From positions 1-55,640 of IMG/VR virus record IMGVR_UViG_3300042309_002031: 55,640 nt of DNA, one strand, 5' to 3'. Positions 35,740-43,110 of the stretch are shown here, piece by piece. The DNA comes from a virus. Each line of letters begins with the position of its first letter. Positions within the stretch are counted from its first letter, which is position 1. The translations under genes were made by a program, and so were the position numbers. Below the pieces are notes generated by a model. It saw only the letters and a program-made list of their open reading frames with translations, did no database searches and had not been told where the DNA came from.

Positions 35740-37239
35740 ATGAAATCATTCAAAGAATTTATAGCGAATAGAAACGTCATATCCGAGGAGACGGAGAAGA
35801 AGGAATGGCGTAAGGAATACATAAAACTAGAGAAAGGATTTGTTCCTCCTTCAAATTTGCGTCCAATCGTTCAAGCGTTTATCGACAGCGGATCAATATC
35901 TCTTACTAATGACATTTCATCCAAAGTGACCATGCCCAAGAAATCCTTGTTCTTGGTTGGAGGTCCCGTACGCGACTTTTTGCTCGGAAAGAAGTCCAAG
36001 GATCTTGATCTTGCAACAAATGCTACGCCCGAACAGATCGCCGTGATCCTCCACAACGCCGGGTTCTCTATGACGAAGGAAGATCCAAAATGGGATCTTC
36101 CTTTCAAGCCCAAGATTGCGGGCGATGACGATAACAAGAAATACTACTTGAAAGGAAGAGATTCTGCCGACAAACCGTTCGTCGTCGGCGCAGTTGTGAA
36201 TGGGGAGGAATTTGACGTCGCAACGTTCAGGAAGGACGCGAAGACCGTCAACGGCCAGTCGGAAGTTGACTTCGTGGACAATCCCCACGACGACGCTGAA
36301 AGAAGAGACTTTACCATCAACGCCATGTACATAGAGCTCAACAAGGCCGATGGAGAAAACAGCAAGCTTTATGACCCAACTAAATCCGGATACCATGACC
36401 TTCACTCAGGAATAATAAAGGCGGTTGGTAAAGCCGAAGCTCGATTCGACGAGGACAAACTCAGAGTCATGAGAGCAATAAGAATGCAAGCCAAGTACGG
36501 CAAGCAACCCATGAATCAATCTTTAAAGGATGCCATATCTAAGTTCTCGGACTTAGAGGGCGTGGCTTTAGAGAGAGTCCGAGAGGAATTCCTCAAGGGC
36601 CTAGAGGATCCGTTAGTAAATCCCAAAAAATATATAGTCATGTATTCTAGGCTCGGACTGTTGAAAAAAGTCCTTCCAGGAGTTCACCTTAACGCAGAAG
36701 TTCCTCCTCAATTGGCGGACAAAAAGGATAAGCATCTCGCCCTTGCGTGGATACTAAAAGACAATCCGATAGAAAGCGTGGAGCGAGCCCTTGGAAGAAA
36801 CAGAAAGATTGGCGACAGGGAGGCTCCTACCGGATGGTCTAATCAAGAAAGAGACATAGTCGTATATCTCCTCCGGCTCAAGGAATTCGACAAAGATCAA
36901 CTGGACGATCTTTTGAACAAGAAAAAGATTCTCGGCATCACCAAGGACCAGATTAAAAAATGGGTGGAACTATTTGACGTGGTGGACAAGCACACCGTCA
37001 GAACTCCACGTCCAAACTGGGCACAAAGTGTCAAGAGGTTCGCTGACTTTACGCCCGACCCTATGAAACTAGTAAGTTGGCACGCGAGGGACGAACAAGG
37101 AAATCCTACGACCGAAATTCACCCGGAGATCAAGACATTGGGCATGCACGATGTTCCGCCCCATTTCAGAGGATCTGTGGTGAAGGACATAAACAAAAAG
37201 AAGTTGCGTCAGATGTTCGACGACCAAGGCGCCGCTTGA
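35740..37239 (+). CDS. CCA-adding enzyme / poly(A) polymerase-like nucleotidyltransferase
   Basis: A 499-residue protein of the class II tRNA nucleotidyltransferase superfamily. GGPVRD at residues 74-79 and DLD at 88-90 form the nucleotidyltransferase site. ERRDFTINAM and KAVGKAEARFDEDKLRVMRA follow in the usual order, then a helical C-terminal part. Such enzymes add or repair the CCA end of tRNAs. Unusually, 60 residues precede the catalytic domain and begin MKSFKEFIANRNVISEE, with F-K-E-F-I and I-S-E as in the T4 capsid-targeting peptide. Good GAAGGAAG site. It ends directly against the convergent gene at 37240. Confidence 0.8.
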   Translation: MKSFKEFIANRNVISEETEKKEWRKEYIKLEKGFVPPSNLRPIVQAFIDSGSISLTNDISSKVTMPKKSLFLVGGPVRDFLLGKKSKDLDLATNATPEQIAVILHNAGFSMTKEDPKWDLPFKPKIAGDDDNKKYYLKGRDSADKPFVVGAVVNGEEFDVATFRKDAKTVNGQSEVDFVDNPHDDAERRDFTINAMYIELNKADGENSKLYDPTKSGYHDLHSGIIKAVGKAEARFDEDKLRVMRAIRMQAKYGKQPMNQSLKDAISKFSDLEGVALERVREEFLKGLEDPLVNPKKYIVMYSRLGLLKKVLPGVHLNAEVPPQLADKKDKHLALAWILKDNPIESVERALGRNRKIGDREAPTGWSNQERDIVVYLLRLKEFDKDQLDDLLNKKKILGITKDQIKKWVELFDVVDKHTVRTPRPNWAQSVKRFADFTPDPMKLVSWHARDEQGNPTTEIHPEIKTLGMHDVPPHFRGSVVKDINKKKLRQMFDDQGAA

Positions 37240-38118
37240 TTACTTGTTGTATCTTCTCTTGTATGATCTTATGACTTGCTGGAGGTAGTTCGTGTTCACG
37301 GTCGGATTGTGCTCCATCAGCGTCTCGTAGGGCCCTTGGCTGCTGTAGAAACTTCCATTATTGAACTGGTAGAACTTCTTGTTGAACACGGGAGGCACCC
37401 CGTTCTTGTAGTGTATGAAATTAAGGTTGTCGTCCGCATGGAGCAGCGACGCCGCCAAAAACTTGCCCTTGATCCCGCAGTGCTGAAAGGACTCCGTTAG
37501 CGTTAGTTCCCACGCCGCTTGCTCGCATGGAAAACTCTTGTCCTTTGATTTCATGATCTGTATCAGATTTGACTGCAACTTTGAGAAAAAGGTACTCAGT
37601 ACATATTCTGAGGGCTCGTTGAAGATAATCGGCGCCGACACGAAGGGCAGTTTCGGAAGTTCGTCTAAGCCCACTCCCCGCTCCTCGGCCAACCGCTGCA
37701 AGTTCGGGTCTATATAATCCTTGACCAACTTCTCCTCTGCGGCCGATATCTCCTCGTAGTTGTTGACTATGATTCCATATTCCTTGTCCTCCTCGCCGAG
37801 CACAATAGGGTTCCTTAGAATCATGTCCGAATGAATAAGAACGAATGGCGGCTTGATTATCTCATAGGCCAGTGCGTATCTGAGGGCTCCAACCCGGTTC
37901 AATGGGAGATAGCCCAGTTCCTTACCCTCGTTGGAATGTATGAATTTCTTGCCGTAACGCACCAAGTTGGACGAATAGTCTTTTATTTTCTGGTCGTTGT
38001 TCTCGGCCAAGCCTATGACCAGGTCGTTCTCCAATCCATGCATCAAGAAACTCTCTATGAGCAGTTCCAACTGCCAATAAAAATAACTTGAATTTTCCGC
38101 GCTCACGAAGTATTGCAT
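37240..38118 (-). CDS. Putative glycosyltransferase (GT-A-like)
   Basis: A 292-residue protein. FYWQLELLIESFLMHGLEND (about residues 13-32) and ALRYALAYEIIKPPFVLIHS, followed by D at the place of a DxD-like site (HSDMILRNP, near 95-103), fit a GT-A fold such as hydroxyproline or serine galactosyltransferase-like families. Likely substrate is a cell-surface or virion glycan, which is inference. It stands alone on the minus strand between two plus-strand blocks and abuts the preceding gene with no spacer. Confidence 0.55.
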   Translation of the reverse strand: MQYFVSAENSSYFYWQLELLIESFLMHGLENDLVIGLAENNDQKIKDYSSNLVRYGKKFIHSNEGKELGYLPLNRVGALRYALAYEIIKPPFVLIHSDMILRNPIVLGEEDKEYGIIVNNYEEISAAEEKLVKDYIDPNLQRLAEERGVGLDELPKLPFVSAPIIFNEPSEYVLSTFFSKLQSNLIQIMKSKDKSFPCEQAAWELTLTESFQHCGIKGKFLAASLLHADDNLNFIHYKNGVPPVFNKKFYQFNNGSFYSSQGPYETLMEHNPTVNTNYLQQVIRSYKRRYNK

Positions 38119-38152
38119 GCCATAAAATAGTATCCGGTCCCTCTTTTTCTTC

Positions 38153-38180
38153 TTGACAAAATGGACCTCTCTGGTACTAT
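38153..38180 (+). promoter_or_regulatory. Sigma-70-type promoter (TTGACA, 16 bp, TACTAT)
   Basis: TTGACA at 38153-38158 and TACTAT at 38175-38180 with a 16-base spacer lie 45 bases upstream of the ATG at 38226. This is the only perfect -35 box I noticed next to a -10 box in the window. It suggests early or middle expression by the host polymerase for the two small genes that follow. Confidence 0.55.
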
Positions 38181-38225
38181 GCGAATATGATCCTAGAAAC
38201 TACGTTTGTAATGCCGGGAGCAAAG

Positions 38226-38468
38226 ATGTCTACCATCCAAAAGAATTTGACCTTTGAGACCCTCAAGCAGCAAGTAAGGGAACTCGCCTACAAAAAGTGG
38301 GAGGAGTCGGGTCGGCCGTGGGGACGGGACAAGGAATTTTGGGTAACCGCAGAAAAGGAACTTTTCGGCGACGAACCACTTAGGTCCGGCGGTTACCGTT
38401 TAAAGATCAAGGGATCCCAACTGCTAATATGCCCAATAAATTCTGAAATCCCAGTCGAAAGAGATTGA
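38226..38468 (+). CDS. DUF2934-like small protein
   Basis: An 80-residue protein. VRELAYKKWEESGRPWGRDK (about residues 17-36), then WVTAEKELFG, is the DUF2934 signature. The family has no known function. I chose MSTIQKNLTF with GGGAG upstream; the in-frame ATG at 38187 would leave almost no leader behind the promoter at 38153-38180. It shares TTGA with the next gene. Confidence 0.65.
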   Translation: MSTIQKNLTFETLKQQVRELAYKKWEESGRPWGRDKEFWVTAEKELFGDEPLRSGGYRLKIKGSQLLICPINSEIPVERD

Positions 38469-38737
38469 CGAAGCTATATTATTTCATGAAAAGCAAACTT
38501 GAAAAGCAAAAAGAGGCCGAGGAACGAGCCGCACATAGAAGCAAGATGAGCCACAAGGATCAGATCGCCCGTCTAGATTCGTCATTCGGCAAGGATCTTG
38601 GGGCCACAAAGGAGCGGGCAAGGCTCAAGGCCTTGATTGAGGGGGCGAAGAGTCCTAAGAGCCAAAAAGAAACCTCAGAACCTAACCCTTCAGAGAAGCC
38701 AAAAAAGAATCGAAAAAAGAAAAACGAAGAGTCTTGA
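38465..38737 (+). CDS. Small basic phage protein
   Basis: A 90-residue, lysine-rich protein that contains MSHKDQIARLDSSFGKDLGA and KERARLKALI. These resemble short proteins of T4-like cyanophages whose function is not known. The start is uncertain: TTG at 38465 overlaps the upstream stop (TTGA), and an ATG seven codons later (38486) is also possible. The C-terminus is a Lys/Asn/Pro-rich tail, probably disordered and possibly nucleic-acid binding. Confidence 0.55.
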   Translation: MTKLYYFMKSKLEKQKEAEERAAHRSKMSHKDQIARLDSSFGKDLGATKERARLKALIEGAKSPKSQKETSEPNPSEKPKKNRKKKNEES

Positions 38738-38762
38738 AGTCGCTTATCCTTCGCAATAAAAA

Positions 38763-39581
38763 TTATGGATTCACAAGATCAGAATCTGTAAGTACATAAG
38801 GTATTTCTGTAATTGTGCTAGGATTTGTATTTGCAGAAGTGTATGTGTAGTTAATTTTTCTTGCAAAATCCCCCTCCACAGCCCCAGCCGGGTATTCTAT
38901 TATCTGTGTTATTCTGTCTGATCCATCAACTGTCAACTTCTTAAATGTGAACAGCCCTGCACGCCCGCGCAGTAGTTCCCAGTCTGCCTTCATGTCTCCG
39001 GGAACGAATCCGGCGGCTTCTATGATGGCTTGGTCGGCCGGATCTGACTCATCCAGCATTATTAGCATGCCGACGGAATCATCGTACTTGAATCTGTTTT
39101 GTATCGTGTGCCTCGCGAAGTATTCGGGCAATTCAGCCACGCCGGCCCTTTTGTTGAAGCCAAGCTGGGTCTGCGCTCCGTAGTTTCCGAAATATAGCTT
39201 GACGTTCTGCTTCTTGGCTGGATTCTTGATCACACCGACCGAGTCCGAGCCTTCCACCTTGACCAACTTGGCTATGAATAACGACGAGAATAGCGGCTCG
39301 GCATTCAACTTGCTCGCCACCTCGTAGGCGCTCGTGTTTGAGGGATCCGCCCCCGCCACATCTATAGACACAGACGACCAGTTTTTAAACTCCGGATCCC
39401 ACGAGAAATTGAACTCTAAAGTGCTTGATGACGAAAAGTCATATGGCCCCGGATTCCAAGCAACTTGGTTGGATTGAAGGTTCTTGTTCGATGGGACTTT
39501 GAAAGTAGGAGACAACTTTCTATCGGATAGAAGAAGAGAGCCTTGGTACTCTTGGTCAAACAAGTTCTGGAAAAATGCCAT
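38763..39581 (-). CDS. Putative virion protein
   Basis: A 272-residue protein starting MAFFQNLFDQEYQGSLLLSD. It is mainly beta-rich (STLEFNFSWDPEFKNWSSVS) with a central mixed region (DDSVGMLIMLDESDPADQAI) and C-terminal strands (RITQIIEYPAG, FARKINYTYTS). I have seen similar unnamed proteins in large marine myoviruses and consider a structural role likely. It has its own TATATA box 30 bases upstream and is not part of an operon. Confidence 0.55.
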   Translation of the reverse strand: MAFFQNLFDQEYQGSLLLSDRKLSPTFKVPSNKNLQSNQVAWNPGPYDFSSSSTLEFNFSWDPEFKNWSSVSIDVAGADPSNTSAYEVASKLNAEPLFSSLFIAKLVKVEGSDSVGVIKNPAKKQNVKLYFGNYGAQTQLGFNKRAGVAELPEYFARHTIQNRFKYDDSVGMLIMLDESDPADQAIIEAAGFVPGDMKADWELLRGRAGLFTFKKLTVDGSDRITQIIEYPAGAVEGDFARKINYTYTSANTNPSTITEIPYVLTDSDLVNP

Positions 39582-39610
39582 CTTTCGTCCTTTGGTTTAA
39601 CGACAAAACT

Positions 39611-39616
39611 TATATA
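39611..39616 (-). promoter_or_regulatory. TATATA late-promoter-like box
   Basis: On the minus strand CTATATAAG lies 30 bases upstream of the ATG at 39581. The spacing equals that of the boxes before 1652 and 55357. The plus-strand gene at 39719 lies about 100 bases away on the other side. Confidence 0.5.
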
Positions 39617-39718
39617 GACTTTTTTTACCGAAATCTTCGCGCCCGAACGCAGATTGACTCGGATTCCAAAATTCATTAAAATTTGGAACCACCCCCTCAT
39701 GAAAGAAGTGTTGATCAT

Positions 39719-40621
39719 ATGCAACTTAAAATATGGGAAGTACACCCGAAGGCCTGCAGAATAGAGAAGGCCGAAAAGTCTTGCAAGGGCATCGCTAACC
39801 AAGCCGCCGTCCAATGGTGCGGCCCGTATGTCAACGCAAATCAGTCTGGATTCTGGGTCTATCCGCCTGTGGACATGGATTTTGTTTTAGATGACGGGAA
39901 ATTCAAGATAATTAACATGGAGGCGTACGACGATGAGGACTATCGCATCGTCCGCTCGCTCGTGAGACCAGAGGATCACTCCGATTTAGAGAAGTGGATA
40001 TTCCCTAATTCGGGACGGACAAAGATGACATTGGGTTTCGTAGAGCCCAATGTGATTCAAATCTGGACTGGCCTAATATTTCAGACCCCCCCAGGCTGGT
40101 GCCTTCACATACGAAGCCCAATAAACTTCCCGCCGCAAGGGTTTAGCCTCGTAGAGGCAGTTTTGGAGTCCGACTGGCTTCAGTATGATATATGGATGAA
40201 CTTGTCGGTGACGGAAGTTGGAAAGACCATATCTATACGCAAGGATGTTCCCATAGCACAACTCGTTCCAACGAGGAGAGAGAGTTTCAAGGGCGAATGG
40301 GAGGCGAATAGGGAGAGAATTAATCGGGATTCGGACGAAGCAGACAAAGTGTTTAGATACTGGTTGCACTACAACAAGCAGAAGTTTGAGTTCGGAGGCA
40401 ACCAAGCACTTACGGAAAACTTGACAAAGGACTCTACGACCTATTTCAGGGAAAGGAGTAGGCTCTTAGGCAAGGACATGGAGCCCTCGCAGAGTGTCGA
40501 TAAGTGTCCTCCCGCGCAGCCGAGTAAGTGCCCGTTCGCCCATCTCCACGGTCATCAAGAGACGCCGGAATACGAGGCGTTGGACAACTCCTTTATGAAG
40601 AAATTTTTCAAGACAACCTAA
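39719..40621 (+). CDS. DUF6065-like protein
   Basis: A 300-residue protein. Its order of WEVHPKA, VQWCGPYVNANQSGFWVYPP (about residues 32-51) and FPPQGFSLVEAVLESDWLQY, then WMNLSVTEVGKTISIRKDVP, fits proteins annotated DUF6065. No enzymatic role is known for these. The C-terminus has a cysteine pair region (KCPPAQPSKCPFAHLHGHQE) that may bind metal. I chose MQLKIWEVHP; an open frame extends 12 codons upstream but has no ribosome site. It shares its stop bases with the convergent patatin gene. Confidence 0.5.
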   Translation: MQLKIWEVHPKACRIEKAEKSCKGIANQAAVQWCGPYVNANQSGFWVYPPVDMDFVLDDGKFKIINMEAYDDEDYRIVRSLVRPEDHSDLEKWIFPNSGRTKMTLGFVEPNVIQIWTGLIFQTPPGWCLHIRSPINFPPQGFSLVEAVLESDWLQYDIWMNLSVTEVGKTISIRKDVPIAQLVPTRRESFKGEWEANRERINRDSDEADKVFRYWLHYNKQKFEFGGNQALTENLTKDSTTYFRERSRLLGKDMEPSQSVDKCPPAQPSKCPFAHLHGHQETPEYEALDNSFMKKFFKTT

Positions 40622-41442
40622 GATATCTTCATGTAATTAAGGAGTCCCCTTCTGTCCATCACTTGGTGGTGCGTCTTGCCGTATGTCACTCCCTCCTTGC
40701 ACCTATTGAAACTGACTGACTCAAAAAGCGTCTCGTTTGGCTGAACAAGGTGTATGCTTATTCCCTTATATCCGAATTCGCCCTCTTTCTTGAGGCATTG
40801 GTTGATGTCCCTCATCATGAACTCATTTAGACTTATGTCCAACGCCCGGTAAGCCATCTTTACCGCCCTCATGAATCCCGTGGGTCGCTTCCACTCGTCT
40901 ATCTCAAAGCGTCGCCCCATTATCACATAGATGTCTTGGCACCCGGCCTCAATGCACTGCTCCAAAGGTGCCAGTTGCCTGCTTCCGGCATCCACCCACC
41001 CGTTCCTGTCCTCGACTAAAGCGGTGATCGCGACACTCCCCAGAACGGCCTCGGCGAATTCTTCGGGCGACACGGACTTGTTCGAGACATAGTCCATCCT
41101 GCCGTCTTCAATGTTCATTCTCACAACGACGCTCTCGCATATTGGTTGATTTTTTACGGCGTTGTAGACAATCTTCTCCATGGGCCGCTGGTTCATGAGT
41201 CCGCTTCTCCAAGGAAAGTCATAATTAATTTTGAACACGTCGAATATGTTGCCTATGTTGCTCCACATGTCGGCAAGTCCTTGCGGCCCTAGAAAGGAAT
41301 ATGATGCTGCGCATATAGAGCCCGAAGAAACTCCTATGGTAAAGTCGGCATTCACGCCTCGCTCGTGTAGTCCGAGGGCTATACCCGCTTGTATTGATCC
41401 TCTTGCGCCCTCGCCCGTGAAGCAGAATCCTATTTTGCTCAT
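40618..41442 (-). CDS. Patatin-like phospholipase
   Basis: A 274-residue protein with all patatin hallmarks. GEGARG at residues 10-15 is the oxyanion-hole loop, GVSSG at 37-41 holds the nucleophile Ser39, and DAG at 151-153 holds the dyad aspartate. Patatins hydrolyse membrane phospholipids or lipid acyl chains. No signal peptide is present, so it would act on the cytoplasmic face or be delivered by another route. Possible roles are host membrane change or lysis. Its ATG overlaps the stop of the Gly/Lys-rich gene upstream (ATGA). Confidence 0.78.
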   Translation of the reverse strand: MSKIGFCFTGEGARGSIQAGIALGLHERGVNADFTIGVSSGSICAASYSFLGPQGLADMWSNIGNIFDVFKINYDFPWRSGLMNQRPMEKIVYNAVKNQPICESVVVRMNIEDGRMDYVSNKSVSPEEFAEAVLGSVAITALVEDRNGWVDAGSRQLAPLEQCIEAGCQDIYVIMGRRFEIDEWKRPTGFMRAVKMAYRALDISLNEFMMRDINQCLKKEGEFGYKGISIHLVQPNETLFESVSFNRCKEGVTYGKTHHQVMDRRGLLNYMKIS

Positions 41443-41795
41443 TTTTCATTTCCCTTTTTTGATTTCTTTCCTTTCTTCTTTCTACGCTTCTTCTTGCAGT
41501 TGCCGCAGTTGCAATGCGGATAGCAATATCCACATCCGATGACTGAGGGGCGAATCGCGATTGAACTTGAAGTCGTTCCTGTGCTCGGAGGAGGCGTCGT
41601 CGAACCTCCGGATGAAGACCCGTCCCCACCACCAGTCCCACCCCCAGAGTCCCCACCCCCAGAGTCCCCACCCCCAGAGTCCCCACCACCAGCAGCCCCA
41701 CCACCACCAGCACCTCCACCAGCAGCTCCACCAGCGGCTCCACCACCACCAGCGGCTCCATCTTCTCTTAGCCTAACCCATTCAGAAAATTTCAT
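41439..41795 (-). CDS. Gly-rich/Lys-rich protein with capsid-targeting-like N-terminus
   Basis: A 118-residue protein. It starts MKFSEWVRLREDGAAGG; F-S-E-W-V and L-R-E at 9-11 fit the shared peptide and the prohead-protease rule. Residues 12-70 are mainly Gly, Ala, Ser and Asp in repeats. A cysteine motif (CGYCYPHCNCGNC) comes next, then a very basic tail (KKKRRKKKGKKSKKGNEK). The tail could bind DNA. A GAGGT site precedes the ATG. Encoded just upstream of the patatin, with which it overlaps. Confidence 0.65.
   Translation of the reverse strand: MKFSEWVRLREDGAAGGGGAAGGAAGGGAGGGGAAGGGDSGGGDSGGGDSGGGTGGGDGSSSGGSTTPPPSTGTTSSSIAIRPSVIGCGYCYPHCNCGNCKKKRRKKKGKKSKKGNEK
41590..41760 (-). repeat. Gly/Ala/Ser-coding simple repeats
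   Basis: CCACCACCAG-like and CCCCCAGAGTCC-like units recur; the latter is repeated three times in a row. They encode GDSGGGDSGG and GGAAGG runs in the protein starting at 41795. Confidence 0.75.
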
Positions 41796-41810
41796 TTTTT
41801 ACCTCAGCCA

Positions 41811-41816
41811 TATATA
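41811..41816. promoter_or_regulatory. TATATA box between divergent genes
   Basis: CTATATATGG on the minus strand lies 16 bases before the ATG at 41795; on the other side the plus-strand gene at 41888 is about 70 bases away. Confidence 0.45.
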
Positions 41817-41887
41817 GATAAATTGACTATTGAATTGATAACTACTATATTGTTGGATCGGAAGCAAACCGCCAACCCCTCATCAAT

Positions 41888-42088
41888 ATGAAATATGAAT
41901 ACAAATACGTGATGTGCGTATTGGACGAAGACAACTCCTCCTTGAAGCAGCTTGAAAAGTTTATTCAAGACGGATGGGAACCGCTCAGGGAAACTGGGAT
42001 GCCCTCAAGCGGATCAAACTATTCGGAAAACGCTCAGCCGCCCATATGCTTGTGCGTACTTCGAAGACTGATCACCAGTGCCGAATAA
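41888..42088 (+). CDS. DUF4177-like small protein
   Basis: A 66-residue protein. MKYEYKYVMCVLDEDNSSLK followed by LEKFIQDGWEPLRETG is the common pattern of DUF4177 (a strand, then 'LN.lG.eGWelv'). These are small proteins without a known function, often in mobile elements. The last 17 bases overlap the convergent gene at 42072. Confidence 0.55.
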   Translation: MKYEYKYVMCVLDEDNSSLKQLEKFIQDGWEPLRETGMPSSGSNYSENAQPPICLCVLRRLITSAE

Positions 42089-42269
42089 TATTGGCTATTA
42101 CGAATCCGCAAGTAACAAAATTCACGAGCACTATGATGAATTTTATGAAGAAGGAAATCAAGGCCTCTTCTACCGTAAGTATTGGCAAATCTGGCTTGTC
42201 GCTGTCCGTCTTGCCTATTCTATGATCTATAGTTCTAGCCAATATTAAAAAGAATCTGCTGTGTGTCAT
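42072..42269 (-). CDS. Small membrane protein
   Basis: A 65-residue protein with one clear membrane helix near the C-terminus (ALISFFIKFIIVLVNFVTCG) and a polar, basic N-terminal half. It has a strong GGAGGTGG site and a TATATA box 25 bases upstream, both of which favour a real gene. Function unknown; a role in lysis or membrane change is possible. Confidence 0.55.
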   Translation of the reverse strand: MTHSRFFLILARTIDHRIGKTDSDKPDLPILTVEEALISFFIKFIIVLVNFVTCGFVIANIIRHW

Positions 42270-42293
42270 ACCACCTCCATATGTGTTTAAACA

Positions 42294-42299
42294 TATATA
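42294..42299 (-). promoter_or_regulatory. TATATA late-promoter-like box
   Basis: CTATATATG on the minus strand, 25 bases before the ATG at 42269, in a 36-base non-coding gap. Confidence 0.5.
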
Positions 42300-42305
42300 G
42301 ACGAC

Positions 42306-42845
42306 TCACAGCGGCCTATAGACTTGTTTGTCTTTAATTTCTACCACAGGGGTCTCCATCATCGTAGGAGGTTTGATGGGAGGAATCTGATCCTTGATTT
42401 GGGACGAAGGCTGCGCTGGTGACTCTATCGTTATCTTCTGTTTATTCTTGAAGTAGTTCGGCCCATAATTGACAAATATTTCTTGTCCCTTTTTTATTTT
42501 TTTTACGGCCCTTATATCAGCAATTTGATTCTTTAGGTCAAAGCGAATCTCGGCGCTGTTATCATCTTGGTGATTGTAAATCTGACCGTATCCCATGACC
42601 ATGAGAAAATGTCCGCCGTGCTTCTTGCAATCATCGCAAGGACATGTATTCGTGAACATATAGTTCCAAATCACAGGATCCTTGTGGTAGTTCATTCTAA
42701 ATCCCATTACCACCAAGGGAGCACGCTCCACGATCTCTCCCGGAACTATATCTTCAGTAGCAAAAACTCCTCTTCCTTGAAGGCTAGAATACCCAAGTTC
42801 TATCTTCTTGGGGAGGTTTAATTTCGGCTTTTCGTCTTTATCCAT
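42306..42845 (-). CDS. Second SET-domain protein
   Basis: A 179-residue protein. GRGVFATEDIVPGEIVERAP (about residues 24-43) is the first SET strand pair, MGYGQIYNHQDDNSAEIRF (about 88-106) carries the N-H knot, and KKGQEIFVNYGPNYF (about 118-132) the catalytic-type tyrosine. Between the first two motifs lies CPCDDCKKHGGH, possibly a metal site. It differs from the SET protein at 13387 and does not look like a recent duplicate. Predicted activity is protein-lysine methylation. The start lies only 4-6 bases from an ATATATT box, with no ribosome site between. Confidence 0.72.
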   Translation of the reverse strand: MDKDEKPKLNLPKKIELGYSSLQGRGVFATEDIVPGEIVERAPLVVMGFRMNYHKDPVIWNYMFTNTCPCDDCKKHGGHFLMVMGYGQIYNHQDDNSAEIRFDLKNQIADIRAVKKIKKGQEIFVNYGPNYFKNKQKITIESPAQPSSQIKDQIPPIKPPTMMETPVVEIKDKQVYRPL

Positions 42846-42858
42846 GAAATATATTAGT

Positions 42859-43056
42859 TCAACCTGTCCAGATGTCCCAGTCGTCGGCTTCCTTTTCTAT
42901 TATTTCGGCCATAACGCTCAGCGTGGCTTCCTTGTACATCTTTGAGGCTTTTCTTAATGTTTCACTTCTCTTGTCGCTGAATACGGATCTGGCGAACCTT
43001 ACAAGTTCGTCCGCTTTTTCTATCAGTTCCTTGCGAACATAAGGAGCCATTCCCAT
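42859..43056 (-). CDS. Small helical protein
   Basis: A 65-residue protein (MGMAPYVRKELIEKADELVR at the start) predicted to be almost all helix, with mixed charge and an acidic end (EKEADDWDIWTG). I chose the ATG with GGGGTGG just upstream; a GTG three codons earlier is possible. It has a TATATAAAT box at the usual distance. No recognised family. Confidence 0.55.
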   Translation of the reverse strand: MGMAPYVRKELIEKADELVRFARSVFSDKRSETLRKASKMYKEATLSVMAEIIEKEADDWDIWTG

Positions 43057-43082
43057 GTTTTCCACCCCATTTGAGTAATTTC

Positions 43083-43091
43083 ATTTATATA
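43083..43091 (-). promoter_or_regulatory. Late-promoter-like box TATATAAAT
   Basis: On the minus strand TATATAAAT lies 27 bases upstream of the ATG at 43056. This is among the closest matches in the window to the T4 late box TATAAATA. Confidence 0.5.
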
Positions 43092-43110
43092 CCTTCGGGG
43101 GGTAGCGGGA

